Positions 10,111 through 21,964 of a stretch of 64,000 nt of DNA are shown here, one piece after another (the stretch's first letter is position 1; each line of letters starts with the position of its first letter). A program made the position numbers and the translations under genes. The DNA lies in contig JAHLKI010000003.1 in NCBI GenBank assembly GCA_025602905.1, positions 682,001 to 746,000 of the forward strand. Reading direction: 5' to 3'. The stretch comes from Phlyctochytrium arcticum. Taxonomy: Eukaryota > Chytridiomycota > Chytridiomycetes > Chytridiales > Chytridiaceae. Below the pieces are notes generated by a model. The model saw only the letters and a program-made list of their open reading frames with translations, did not search any database and was not told the DNA's origin.

Positions 10111-13100
10111 TTGGACAAGCTCCAGAATGATGGGTATACTTACAAGATCCGCTTGTACAATGCAAAAGTGACGCAGGGTCTCTTTTTAGCCTACCCACGG
10201 TCCATTGCTTTAGCACGCAAGCATCGAACAGCGGTTCTGATGGACTCAACGTACAAGACCAACAGGTACAAAATGCCATTACATCATGTTGTAGGCAAAG
10301 CATCCACCTACCAAACATTCTCGATCGGTTTCATATTCATGGCGGACAAGCAAGAGTCCAGTTATGTATGGGCAGTTCAGCAGCTCTATGCATCTGTTTA
10401 CAAAGGGGGCCTTCTTCCCGAAGTCATTGCCAGTGACCGCGAGCTGGCATTGATGAACGCTTTAGCAGAAGTTTTTCCATCAACGAAGCAGGTTACATGC
10501 GGATGGCATTTTAACAAGAATTTCCTTGAGAAGCAAAGGCGACATTTTTTGGGGGAAGACTGGACGAAGGTTCTTGGTGAATGGAATCTGGTGAGATGGC
10601 CTCCATTGCCATACTGTATTTCAAAATCTATTTTTATAAATGCATAGCAAGGTAATGAACAGCGCCACCGTAGAGCTGCATGAGCAGAAGTGGAGGGACG
10701 TGCAACTGCATTGGCCTGCACACGAAAATGTTATGAAGTACCTGGAACAAACATGGCTTAGTCTGAGAGAATATTTTGTTGCTGCTTGGACTGATCAATT
10801 CCCTCATCTTGGTCATGCAACAACATCTCGCGTCGAAGGGGCACATGCTAGCATTAAGTTGTATATCAAGTTGTCCCCAAAAGATCTGCGAGCAGCGGTC
10901 AAGTCAATTGAACAAGCACTAGACCATCAGCATGCCATAATCAGGGCCACTGTGGAGGACAGTAGACGAGGAGTGTTACAACAAGCACAAATGAAGCTGC
11001 TGGCATGACTAACTCACATCCGTTTGAAAAAACAAGTGCGTGTGAACATTTTCCTCATTTGGAATCACATCAGTTACCACCCCTTGGTCAACCATTTCCG
11101 CAAGATGATCTAGGAGGGCTGCGAGGGGAGAGCGACCTTGCAGTATATCGTCCATTCTTTTCGCCTTCCGATTGCCGATTTCTTTAACAACAATCATGGG
11201 AGACGACGTATGGTCCTTGATGGTCGCCATGATTTTACGCGGCTTAGTTCCTGCTTTGATCATGGTATCGATGTCGTGGGCAACAGAGCTGTTCTGAGTA
11301 AAGCGTCGCGCTTGAAACATAGATCGCAAACCCTCCCTCGTCAATTGCGGATGACCGGTGTGAGTGCCCGCGCCAGAGCCGTTGCCGAAAATGATCGTCC
11401 ACTCTCCCACAAGGCCGTCCTTGACTGCACCCCTCAGAATTGCCATATACGTGCAACCTGACTTTTTGCTTCCCTTGTTGCGCAGTGGAACGCCTTCGTC
11501 TTTTGGTCTATACTCCCCATAGCATGCGCAGGGGCGCCACAATTTGTGCACTGGGGGGTTAAGCCCACCAACGCGCTTTTCTCTCAAGTTTGAAATGGCA
11601 AATCCGTTGTCCATAGCAAACTGCTTCAAAGCAAAATCGGCTTCCTCAGATGTAGCAAATGGGCCCGAGAGCGGAGGTGGGGGAGTCCATGCTGCGCAAC
11701 AGATGTCTTATCATTGTATGAACCATTTTGTCTTCAATATTATCATACCATCGGAGGTTGGGGAACGAAGTTCATCCATGACTACCTGATTACCCAACTG
11801 ACCGTTGTGTGCCGCGGCATCGCTGGAATTGCCATGTAAGCCGACCTCGGTAATGCCAATACTGGTATCTGCGCCTGCAATGAGGTACATTAGACTTAAA
11901 TAAAGTGATAGGGAAAAAAATACATACCTTCGAATTGATGGACACACTCAGAATTGTTTTGGATTTCACTGGTTGGGCGCAATCCAGTAACAGTTTCTGC
12001 TGAACATAAACAATTGATTTATGAGATTTCTGTAAGGATATATGAACTACTGAACGATATTTCAAGCTACCATCAGAGAGATCTGGACTGCCATGATCCA
12101 CAGGTTGCACTACTCGCAAGGCCTTCTGCATCATAGTCGGTGTTACCTGCGTCAATGCCATCAATTCCGCGAACTTCTGGGCCATCATTCTGTTATTTTC
12201 CTCCGTGAGCGCTTGCATGGCCTTGAGGACATTTTCGGAAGGAGGGTTGCTGCTGGACATTTCTTATATTGGGCTACTAAAGAGTGTCGTTACTGTGAGG
12301 GGTGTGTTTGTGGGCAAGGAAGGGCAAAAATGGATCTGGGGCAACAATTGTCGGACTTTTGTCCGGGCAAGTGGCTGTGCAAACACTTTGTGAGAGGCAG
12401 GTATGAGTCAGGGGGTGGAGAAATAGGATTTTGGTGGTGGAGATTTGGCAGCCGCCTACGACAAGAGCCGTGTGCCTCTACGTTTAAGTACCGCATTCTA
12501 TGCAGCGGTAGAGTACAAGGTTTCCTTGAAGGCATTGGAATTGGTGGAACAGCAAGTGGTTCTGGGAGAAAAAATAGACCCCAACGCTCTCTGCCATGGC
12601 AATTTTAGCAAGTCTATGGGTGTGCCCTGCTGTTACACACTGAATCAAAGAAGGCCCTTGGACTCGTGCTGGATTTGACTGATTTCCATGGTCATTGGCA
12701 TCTCGAACCCCGCACCAACGCAACAACGCAGCTGGACTTGGAAACCACTGAGGCAAACATGGCTTCTTTGCTCCAAGGTAAGAGAAGCACATTTTTTAGC
12801 GAGCAGCGGGTCCTAACAAGCCCTTAGGAATGGATAGATATCAGAAGGCTGCAGCTTGGGAGCGCAATTTATTGGCGGCACAGTCAGTTTCTCCACCCAG
12901 GAACCCAGCCGTTGTGAGAGGAAAAGGACGCCCGACAGGCTCATTTAATTGCAGAGGCTCGAAACGACATCAAGTACGCGACGAGATCCCGCAGGCTTTG
13001 AGCACAAAGAGAGACGGCTAGCTGCGGCAAGCAAGCAGCGCAAGTGTGGAAATTTCAACGAATATGCAGGCCATAATGCGCGAACGTGCCCTAACGCCGC

Positions 13101-13311
13101 CAATGAGGTGACGGCAACTGCGGGTCCATCTCAATGTTGTCCTCAACGCCACCATGAAGAATCTGACAGCGAGGAGGACAATGAAACAGATGAAGAGAGT
13201 AGATCCCAGCTCAACACTCAGGTGAGTGGGAGCAGTGATGAGAGCAGGGGGAGTGAAGAGACTTCGGATGAATCTGAATCTCAATCTGAGTCCAAGTCCG
13301 AGTCCGAATAA
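10111..13311 (+). pseudogene. MULE-2 transposase, interrupted by an inverted MULE
   Basis: A MULE transposase of a different subfamily from MULE-1/3. The segment 10111-11005 carries D1 in LMDSTYKTN, D2 in VIASDRELAL, a CGWHFNKNF block and TSRVEGAHAS. Coding resumes at 12457 (YDKSRVPLRLSTAF), and positions 11005 and 12457 join in frame, so 11006-12456 is an insertion. After 12645 a 1-nt shift is needed to continue (ESKKALGLVLDL), then an intron at about 12778-12827 and a tail with a degenerate knuckle (KCGNFNEYAGHNARTC, second Cys replaced by Phe), ending in an acidic Ser/Glu tract at 13311. The N-terminal DNA-binding half is missing. It is a broken relic. Confidence 0.8.
11006..12456 (-). mobile_element. 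Nested MULE (MULE-3-type), truncated 5' half
   Basis: On the minus strand the element begins at 12456 with GGCGGCTGCCAAATCTCCAC, the same terminus as MULE-3. It has a leader colinear with MULE-3 (CCCGGACAAAAGTCC shared), an ATG at 12260 (MSSSNPPSEN) and exons down to 11009. These include FAR1-like sequence (KQFAMDNGFAISNLREKRVG) and HLFFQTD, followed at once by the GTGAGT intron donor, where it stops. The catalytic core and second terminus are missing. No TSD is visible, in keeping with loss of one end after insertion. It interrupts MULE-2. Confidence 0.8.
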
Positions 13312-14990
13312 TATATTTGAATATATTTTTGTGTATGTCTTCCATTTCAAATGCATTTATGCCAGGAATTTGAAACACAGACAGAAACTCTGATCAGAAC
13401 TCAGATCTGACTATTGTGTGGATGTGTAGAAAATGAAACACCATGGACACCCGGCGGGGGGATGCCCGGAACAATCTGAGGAGGGTGCTGTGAACAATTC
13501 CCTTGATTTATCACTAAGTATCGGCTGTTTCCTTCAGAATCCTATTCAATTGCACCTACAAATATCTTTTTTTGCCATTCCCTTTCATGAGTCAATTGCT
13601 TTCTCACACGGTTGTACTCAAACTTTGCCATTGCCCCCCGCCCCCAGCTTTCGATTCCTTTTATCTTTTGTGCAATAAATATCTATCCGCTTTTGTTTTC
13701 AATTATCTATTCAATGGCAACTACAAGTTTTTCAATGACAACATCCCCGCAGTAGGAGGCTTGTAACTAGACAGTATTAAAATCGGGCGTATCACTGACA
13801 AAAGCAACCAAAACTCAGATAATAAGTGGGGTTTGCCGCTCCTGAGCGAGCGCGTCGCTCGCTCGTTCAGCGCCCTGACCGACACCATTTGTCCAGGTGG
13901 CGCAGCTGGGCATCAGCATGGCTCGGTTGCCTGCTCTCCTGTCCCCCCAAACAGAAGGAAAAATTGCATTCTGATTCTGAAAATAGTGAAAAGACAATAG
14001 AATAGTGTTGCGAAATGGGGTCTTGTTGCAAATAGGGTCCTTTGAAGCAAGCGAAACGTAATGAAACCCTTTGGTATTCTCCCTTTTTGTATGAGCAGCG
14101 AAATCCCTCTCCCTCCTTGATTGTATATACATTGCATAGGAATCAATACCGTAAATCGAGTCAAAACTTTCCATTTACAGAAGTCTTTTCATAGTTGGCT
14201 ACACGTAATGTAAGCCATTAGCATTTCCCTTATGTATGAGCACCGAAATCCCTCACCCTCTTTTGCATATGTTACACAAATCAATACAGTAAATCGTGCC
14301 AAGTCTTTTAGTTCTCAACAAATAGAAAGCAAGAAAGAAACTTGTTTGGTAAAAATATTTTCGTAATTAATAAAAAAAATTAGAACAGGACAAACAGAAA
14401 AGCGAAGGACGAAAAGAACATCGCACTATCTACAATTATCTTTTGCGCGAGGAACTAAAGGTTTGGTTTGTCCACGATTTTTTTTCTGGGGTGTCTGGGT
14501 TTTTTCCAGCCCAAAAAACCAATGTCTGCCATGTATTCCCAGCTCCAATTAGAAGCGAGGTTGTTAGGTTAAAAACCACTCCGGCCGCGTAGTTTTTACT
14601 AATTGATTAGGTTAAAAACCTCCGGCCGCAAACTTCGGCCGCCGAGGGTTTGCATAGGAACGCGTCCGGCTTGCTTCGGCATTCCTCAAGAAACTGACAG
14701 CGCTAAAGTAAAAACGTGAGTTTACTAGTACCGGCAAAAGGTACACCAGCGGCTCAGCGCCGTGTGCAACCGAAAAATGCGATGACCATTTTACTAGTAA
14801 AATCGGGAATGCTGGAGTCCACCCTTAACAAAATTGCGGTCCCCCTTTCCCAACTTCTACTTAGTGCGCCCGCTGGCGGTAGAGTCTTGCAGAAATTGAT
14901 CCATTCTTTCATCCGTCACAATATCTTTTCTTGCATTCGCTTATCGTAAATTCCGCTCGCTGCTGAGTCATTTCCTTCGAGCCAGAGGCC
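13312..14990. other. Non-coding stretch with two small repeat pairs
   Basis: No credible gene. It holds (i) an imperfect direct repeat of about 90 bp, 14075-14174 and 14221-14310, sharing GTATGAGCA.CGAAATCCCT and AATCAATAC.GTAAATCG; and (ii) a closer pair, 14564-14588 and 14607-14629, both TTAGGTTAAAAACC followed by CTCCGGCCGC or TCCGGCCGC, with a small hairpin TCGGCCGCCGA just after. Neither pair was tied to a known element. Confidence 0.4.
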
Positions 14991-14999
14991 AAGGTTTGC

Positions 15000-15906
15000 G
15001 GGTAAACACTGCGTGGATAGCAGGTTTCGGGGGAAGTCCGGCATGTAGAGCATTTTTTCATTTGTCATCTTCCTTGACTCATCATCAGGGTTGTAGATTG
15101 TCTATTTTCCAGAGCTAACGCCTTGGCTGGAGCGTTACCAACTTTTCCTCCGCGGACAGGAATACGGGTTGCAAATGGCTGGTAATCCTCGACTAGAAAT
15201 TGATACTTCATGAGGTGAGCAATCGTGGCCGAATCTACTGCATAGAATACGGTGATTGACGATGTGTTGCTAATGTCAAATTCGCTTCGACGGGCGTGAA
15301 GTAGCTCTCATATTTGCCGCCGCTCTTGCCGGACTTGTGTGCTTGGAACGCCTCGAACTCCGGGCATTCCTTCCAAAAATGGCCTTCTTTCTTGCAAATG
15401 AAAAAGCTGGTTTTCTTGTGATGCTTGTAATCATGCAGATGTTTTTTATTCTTTGATGGCGGTTTTCCTGAAGGTGTCTGCGATTGACGGGATTCCACAG
15501 GCAAGCCTTTGACGCTACTGTGTCGTTCGGGTGTAGACTCGTCTTGATGCAGCGCTGCCATCTTCACGGCATCAATTGTATGCAGATTCTCCAAGCTGCC
15601 GCTCAAAAGTTTCTAGACATTTTTATCCAATCCGCGCCAGTAGACGTGCTTCTTGTCTGCATACGTCAAGTTCGGTAGCAGCATTATCACCGTGACAAAG
15701 GCGTCATTGTAAGCAAGTACTGAGTCCTTTTGTTGGAATATGTCAAGTTTCGTGCAAATAAGCTCTTCGTATTTGGGAAGTTCAAATTGGGCCCACAATG
15801 CCGCCTTCATTTCCTTCCACGTTCTAATGGTAAGAGCTTCCCCGGACTCGACCATTGATCCCCACCATAAATCCGCTGTCCCCGTCCGTTTTCCGGTGGC
15901 AAACAC
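15000..15906 (-). pseudogene. Copia/gypsy-like Gag and protease relic
   Basis: On the minus strand 15906-15235 is one Gag frame (WKEMKAALWAQFELPKYEEL, NLTYADKKHVYWRGLDKN) broken by a single TAG at 15613-15615 where Gln would restore it. It ends in a zinc knuckle FICKKEGHFWKECP whose first Cys is lost. A protease-like stretch in another frame follows at about 15250-15070 (YAVDSATIAHLM, resembling the DSGA active site with one residue missing, then FATRIPVRGGKVG). No reverse transcriptase or LTR follows. The structure fits the start of an LTR-retrotransposon polyprotein, truncated after protease. Confidence 0.65.
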
Positions 15907-15973
15907 AATTTCCGCTCGTGGGGTGAGTTCCGCAATAGAGCCCTACTCAAGGAAGTGCCCTTTGATTATGGCT

Positions 15974-16172
15974 GTCCCCGTATGGGGACGCTGGATGCGT
16001 TTTTTGAGACGGAACCGATTTCGCCCAAACTTAGACTAGAAAAATGACAGTTCCAACGCCGTGGCCCTATGGTCCGAATGTATGTTAACCATTGAATCTA
16101 ATTGGCCATGGTTGGTTGTCACAATTTTTTGGGTCAGAAATGCCAATGTCCGAGCCGTCCTCATATGGGGAC
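15974..16172. repeat. Pair of near-identical palindromes
   Basis: GTCCCCGTATGGGGAC at 15974-15989 and GTCCTCATATGGGGAC at 16157-16172, 183 bp apart; the first has a perfect 6-bp stem. They may be ends or operator-like sites of a small element. No function is assigned. Confidence 0.4.
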
Positions 16173-16233
16173 ACGTCAACTAGCCCGCCAAAAGTTGAAC
16201 ACCCATCCCAAACTCCGCCAACGATTATAAACA

Positions 16234-16865
16234 ATGCTCTCCAGCCGCATCCTGGGCTCGTCCTCGACTACTTCTAGTCAGGCAGCAACGTCAGCCTCGA
16301 GTCAACGGAACACTGGCAAGAAGGTCTCGCGCTTGGAACTTCTTGCAATGGCGAAAAGTCTGGATATCCCCAGAGTCTCCACCAAGAGAAAGGTTGAGCT
16401 CGAAGAAGCGATCTCAGCAGCCCGTTTGGCACAGGCAACTGTCGAAGCAGGGCCAAGCAGACGCACAGCAGCCGTAAACACCAGACCAATTCTAATGTAT
16501 CTATTTGTCTGACCCCGCCGCTTGCGATGCACCCCAACATGGAACTATTCAATCTGGAATCCCTTACTTTATAGGACTACGCAGACCAGACAGATGAAGA
16601 GAACCATATTTGATTGGGTAAATATGAGTATGAAGATGCTATGCGACTGTTCTATATATGAGCAGGGGCGGGAGCTGCCTTATACCCTATTTATTCTTTG
16701 CTGGGAAATTTTTTGCAAACAAATCCCTCAACACAAATCCATCCCAGTGGAGTAGAAAGCGCCAACGTCCTGCTCAAGATGGGCCCTGAGCTAGCTCTCA
16801 GACTTTTGAGTTTTTTTGTAATCAAGGTAGGCGCTTCAATTCAGTTTAAGATATTGCGTGTTGGT
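16234..16865 (+). pseudogene. Deleted DDE-element relic: SAP-like ORF plus transposase tail fragment
   Basis: The 16234-16512 ORF (92 aa) has a Ser/Ala/Thr-rich start, a helix-extended SAP-like motif (SRLELLAMAKSLDIPRVSTK) and a basic tail; SAP motifs bind DNA. Further on, 16741-16862 matches 36981-37120, part of the DDE transposase in the large inverted repeat (MGPELALRLLSFFVIKVGAS in that copy), with an 18-bp in-frame gap. The two pieces together look like the two sides of an internally deleted member of that family. The join is inferred; the SAP-like ORF has no partner at 32-40 kb to prove it. Confidence 0.45.
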
Positions 16866-16869
16866 GATG

Positions 16870-17224
16870 TCGGATTCCCGCCTCCTTGGCGCTGGATCTT
16901 ACTTAGCACGTCTCTCTTTTGCAATCGTGGCCGACCCTCCCCACCCCAAATGAGTGATTTTTGACGTGTTAAGGTTGCATTTGAGTAGCGCCCACTGATG
17001 AATCGTTGATGAGCCTTGTATAAAGTCATTTCGTGGTGCAACTCATCGCGTTTGGGATGAACGTTACGGTAGGTGTCTCTCGGACCATCCGACATAGACC
17101 AGCAACTCTTCCGCGTCCAAACCTTCGTGGCCGTCCTCCTCTGCATCCTCGCTCTCATCATTTATGTCTAGTTCGTCACCACTGGCTTCCTGATCATCTT
17201 CGTTCAAGTCCTGAGCCCCATCGC
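16870..17224. other. Stretch with an acidic minus-strand reading frame
   Basis: On the minus strand about 17210-17060 encodes an Asp/Glu-rich run (EDAEEDGHEGLDAEELL), with another frame downstream (RDTYRNVHPKRDELHHEM). It may be a piece of a transposase linker, but the family is not recognised and frames change. Nothing else is seen. Confidence 0.25.
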
Positions 17225-18257
17225 TTGCGGCCTAGTGACAAGTGCCTTACCCCTTGCAATGTCAGCCGTGCCCTTTCTCTCATTGGTTCTGGTGATGCAG
17301 AGACTGCCCCTCAAGTTGCTCAAGTCCTTCAGGATGCTACCAACAAGCCCGTTTAAGAAGAAGAAGCCTCTTTTGAAGAGGACACATGTCAAGGATCACC
17401 TGGATTGGGCTCATGCCCATTCCTCCTGGACTTTGGAAGATTGGAAGCGTGTTGTATGGTCAGATGAATCAAAGATCAATCGGTGGGTGTGAAAGAGGCC
17501 CAGGGAGGGGCTCACAGAACAGTCAGTCAGCAGCACTGTGAAGTTTGGGGGTGGAAGTGTCATGGTGCGGGGCTGTATGATGTGGGATGGGATTGGATAT
17601 GCTGCAAAGATCGACGGTCGGATGGATGCTATTCTTTATGTCGACATCTTGAGGGAGGATATAGGGCATAGTCTCGAATTTTCCGGTCTGACCCCAGAAG
17701 ATGTGATTTTCCAGCAAGATGGTGACCCAAAGCACACCAGCAGGCTTGCCAAAGGATTCCTCAGGGACAACAAGTATGAAGTCATGGACTGGCCCGCGCA
17801 ATCTCCCGACCTCAGTCCGATTGAACATCTGTGGGACCATTGCAAAAGGCAGCTTTGCAAGTACCCTGAACCCCACTCATCAATCCATGAACTTTGGGAC
17901 CGTGTTCAGAAGGAATGGAATGCAATTCCGGCTGCAGTGTGCCAAAACCTTATCGAAAGCATGCCACGGAGGGTTCAGGCTGTCTGGAAAGCCAAGAAGA
18001 GGCACACAAAGTTCTGATTTCAGGAAACAATGGTATGTGCATCAAAATTGTTAAAGTGTGATTTTCAGTGTGAACTTACTTTTCTGACCTGTAGAATGGA
18101 TCAATCTTGATAATACATTACTGTATACAGACCTCTTGTCTAGAACACTCTTATCAAACTTATATTGGTCGTAGTCATTTGTTCTTGTATTCAGTTTCTC
18201 TAGAATTGACATTTTATTTCCAATGGCAAAACACTTTAACAATTTTGGAGGTCACTG
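17225..18257 (+). pseudogene. Tc1/mariner relic (DD34E) with right terminus
   Basis: The transposase is aligned with the intact copy at 46,268-47,284. The relic starts within the helix-turn-helix region (NVSRALSLIGSGDAETAP), lacks about 20 residues before KKKPLLKRTH, then has D1 (VVWSDESKIN), a TGA at 17491-17493 where Trp is expected (WVWK in the intact copy), D2 (FQQDGDPKHTSR), and Glu in WPAQSPDLSPIEHLW, ending at 18017. The right end is CAATTTTGGAGGTCACTG (18240-18257) followed by TA. An inner inverted copy of the terminal motif (CAAAATTGTTAAAGTGTG) lies near 18043-18060. The left end is missing. Confidence 0.8.
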
Positions 18258-18280
18258 TATGCTTAATCTGCAGCGGAATG

Positions 18281-18376
18281 TTCTCTGGTTTATCCAGAGT
18301 TGTAGAGGGGTCTGGGATGCGCGACAGAATGTTTCTGGTGTTACGCTTTGTGGCATGGTCCTTGGGCTCTGCACAG
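18281..18376 (+). repeat. Older repeat, copy 2, left half
   Basis: Matches 6564-6655 (see copy 1) and runs into CTGCACAG (18369-18376), the left TSD of element A. The right half is at 25292-25365. Confidence 0.7.
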
Positions 18377-21300
18377 CTCAGCGCAACCCGGGTTTTACTA
18401 TGGGGAGGCACAGTCATTGTAGCATTAAGTAAGCAGATCCGACCTGGTCGTTTCACTGTACGTTTTTGCAAAACGTTCGTTCACCATCTGTCCATTTCCA
18501 CGCGATCTTTTCAGCTACACACCTCAACTAAACTTTTGAAACTCACCTCAACCGGTATGGGAAGGAGCCTCTGTGACTTTATCCCAACCTTTTCTGACCG
18601 GTTCTTTAGAATTTCGACGCGCAAGCAACTGTATGCCGCCCAAGAAGAAGGTGAGATGGGCATCTTCATGATCTCAAAGACAAGCCTTTTTCCTTCCGTA
18701 GCTGTCAGCCCACTTATTCTTTCACTTCTTCTTGTTATTACCATTATAGCGCCAGGTCGCCAGCGGCCTTGTCTGGTACCACGAGGTACCCGGGAAAAAG
18801 GGCAACAAACAAGTCTATTATCCTGGATGTATCGGTTGTGGGAAAAAAAGTGCTAGTAGATTTCACAAACTGCTCTTTGCGGAACTTGATAGTCTTAAGC
18901 AGCATGGTGTAAAGCCCCTCCTTGGCCGCGGAATTGACGCTCCGTGGGCTTGTGAGGCCTGCCGCGCCCGATGGTACAGAGCGGGCCTGATTCGAGCACC
19001 CATTGTACCCATCCAAGATGCAGATGCAGATGCTGCCCCAAACGAGGGCCTCAATGGTGATGGAGATGGGAGTGACACTGGCAATGTCAATATCATCGCC
19101 GACCTCGATGCAAATGAAAATGCAGGTGCAGCTGTTACCCCAACCCCAGAAACCACTCAGGCGCCAAATGTGGATCCCAACTCGGATGCTGAGTATGAGG
19201 AGGCTCTTCGTGAGTTGGTTGACCATCCGTTTGATGGCAACCCGTTACTCGATATTGATGGTTTCGCACAAAAGTATCGAGCATATGCCGTGAAGGCGCG
19301 CATGATCGGGTTCCGTGAGCAATACTCTCCCATCTACAATGACCGCATGAAAAGAGAGGTTGTTTTTTCCGTTTGTTACGACGGAAGCTTACGGAACCAG
19401 AAATGTGACTACATTGAACGATTCTTTGGCCACGAATTCATCACCGCGTCCTACACTGATCAGCGATTCATGTCTAGGATGAATCTGTGTTATCATCCTT
19501 CCAAGTCAATTACTCGCCAGAATGACTTGAATGTTTCAGCACAAGAACGCGTAGTGAATGACATCCTAGTGAACAATCCCCTCTTAGTCATTACAATCGA
19601 TGACTTTCACTGGTGCCAGATTCGGCCTGTCCCAGATGCGGCGAATGCCCCTGGAAAATTCACCAGCGCAATAACCACTGCAAATTACGCAGTAAAGCTT
19701 CATCGGGAAATGCCACCCCTCCCGCCTAACATACAGTAGGCGATGTTATGACTTCCATTCTCCAGGACTCTTCATGGATGCCCGTATCTCTTGGCGCTCC
19801 ACAAAGAGAGACGTACGCTGAGGTCCGCAACGGTGAAATCTTGTCGAAAAAGATGTACGCCTATCGTATGGCTACGAAGGCCGGATTGCAAGAGGACTTC
19901 CATATCATCGGCAGCGATGAGAATCCTTTGAAGAGCGCCCTCGATTTGCAGCCGTGTCTGGATAACATCCAGACATTTTTAGCCAAAGTTGATTATCCAG
20001 GCCATGACAATACTTTCAGCAAGTCCGTCATTCTGGCAGGTGATTTCTACGTGTGGATGTATGCTAGCAAGCTGCTACGGTCGCCCACATATGGAGATCT
20101 CAGGCCTCACGTCTTGCCCGTACCAGACAACATGCATACGGCGCTGAATGTACAGGAGGCGGTCCTCGTTCATGGTTGGACCATAATCCATCCCCTCTGG
20201 ATCGCTGGGTATCCGGACATGGAGAATACAGCGCCCATCAACATGAGACCGAAGCGCAGAACGGCAATGCTGGCCCTTTCTATGACAGCTTGGCAGGAAT
20301 GCCGTCAGGAACTCCTGAGTGCTTATAAGCTGGGCATAGCTAATAATCCCAAGGCAACCCCGGTCCGCAAGGAGATGGTCGAGTCAATTCTGTCCCTTTT
20401 TGAAGACCACATTCCCCTGGCAGTGGATTGTCCTTACCTGTTATCAAGTGGGGACCTTTTGCAGGTCAAAATGTGCCTTAAGCGTCTCTTCCCTTTGTTC
20501 GCTCTCTTAGGGAAAAAAAACTATGTTAACATTGTTCTTTTTCAGCTTGGTCTTCTCGAAAGGCTTCCTTCCCACCTTCCGGAGGGTATTGTTATGGCTT
20601 TTCTTTTCTCCACATTCTCTAGTGAGGACTTAGAAGTCTTTCACTCCATTCTCCGGGCTGCTATACGCTTCCAAGACACAAATGCGCAAGTAGCCAGGAA
20701 AGCTATGCTGATCACAGCCATGAGGGGGGAGTCGGCATTGATGCAGCTTGCTGCTATGACCGAGCGGGAGTTAGCGATACGAGGGCGGCCAGTGGCTCCG
20801 ATTGAGGGAGAGTCAGTGATCAAGAAAGAGCCGGGGACCTCTGGAGAGGCCCGTAGTTCCGCCCCAACCCCTCTGGAGAAGGCTGCCGATGATGTGGTCC
20901 CCAGAATGGTTGCTTACCTCAAAGAGCTTTTTTCCAGCCTCTTTGCTTTCTCTTTCGATGTTGTTGGCCAAACTGACAAGCTTCCTTATGCTGCTGCTTT
21001 GCCGCATTATAACCTTGTTCTCAGGCCGCCTCGTTCACGTCCCATGCCATCAACGCCATTACTTTCAACTGAGACGGTCGTGAACAATTTGGGCCCGTCC
21101 AGTAGAAACAGGAATGCTGTCACAACTCCTGTCCCCTCTGGCGACAAAGAGAACCCCGCGGTCAACCCTCCCTCACCCAGCGGCGATTCAATCCCCACGG
21201 TGGTACTGGCCACTATCATGGAGTCGCTAGTGCCTTTGCCCCTGCGCCGACAACCATATATCAATCTGGGAAACCACATTGATATTGAAGGTTTTCAGAG

Positions 21301-21955
21301 TGTTTCGATGCCGGCGGAGAGGAGCCCCCTAACGGACGTTACAAATGGACAATCATCCACCAAGGCCAAGAAAATCAAAGTCCGAGAGTTCCTGAAAACC
21401 GATTGTTTGAACTACGATCTGACAGCTTGTGGGTGCAAGGTTTTCAACTGCCAATGTGCAGCTATGTACCAATGGATTGCTACCAAGTCTATCGAACACT
21501 TCTCTGAGAACATCGACAAGAGCCCCGTCCGCGGTGATGAAGGTAAATAAGCCAGAGGTGTCGCATCAGTGCCTTGCGAGCTGTGCGCTTTTTCCTTCCA
21601 AGAACGATCACTCACCTTCTTCCAAATACTTTGTAGAATCTTCAGTTTCAACCCCAGCTTGACTGCTCGAGTGTATGTTCATCAGTTTGCCGTTTATGTC
21701 CCCCCCGGAATTTCCTTCACGCGTTTTTGACGTCGGTTTTCGAGCCATCACATCTCTTCTTACATAGTCTCAGGTAGCGGACAGCACTCCTATAAAGTCT
21801 TAGATATGTTTCCATCATTTTCAATACTCAGTTGTGTTATTTTCATATAAGGTTTGGGGCATTTTCAGGTACCCTCTCATTCTTGCGGAACGCGTTTGGA
21901 CTGTTGGACATTGCTTACGTAAATTTTTCCCGCCAAAAACCTGGGTTGCGCTGAG
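18377..21955 (+). mobile_element. Element A: DNA transposon of unrecognised family, 8-bp TSD
   Basis: 3,579 bp between inverted ends CTCAGCGCAACCCGGGTTTT (left) and, reverse complemented, CTCAGCGCAACCCAGGTTTT (right). It is flanked by the 8-bp duplication CTGCACAG at 18369-18376 and 21956-21963. One gene fills the interior. A relative, element B, lies at 43-53 kb and has the same CTCAGCGCAACCC word upstream of its start. The 8-bp TSD fits hAT, MULE or KDZ-like mechanisms, but the protein does not look like any of these. Confidence 0.85.
18633..21662 (+). CDS. Element A transposase candidate, about 940 aa, one frameshift
   Basis: Exon 1 is tiny (18633-18650, MPPKKK), intron 18651-18749, exon 2 from 18750, and a last exon after intron 21543-21636 ends at 21662. 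The N-terminus has two CxxC pairs about 40 residues apart (YPGCIGCGKK and WACEACRARW), a likely zinc domain. Possible acidic catalytic residues, conserved in copy B, are ITIDDFHWCQ (about 19600), VILAGDFYVWMYASKLLR (about 20040) and SSEDLEVFHSILRA (about 20630); VLPVPDNMH follows the second. The order recalls DUF6589-type proteins, but this is inference. A 1-nt frameshift at about 19700-19735 separates the two long frames; copy B shows the region is coding, so it is a lesion rather than an intron. The C-terminus has a Cys cluster (ACGCKVFNCQCAAMYQ). Confidence 0.7.
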
Positions 21956-21964
21956 CTGCACAGT

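Noticed and set aside
14564..14629. TTAGG words as telomere-like sequence
   Set aside because: Only two copies, embedded in a longer GGTTAAAAACC...CCGGCCGC repeat.
19690..19738. Short intron in the element A gene
   Set aside because: Element B keeps coding sequence there, and candidate splice joins run into stops; a 1-nt frameshift explains it better.
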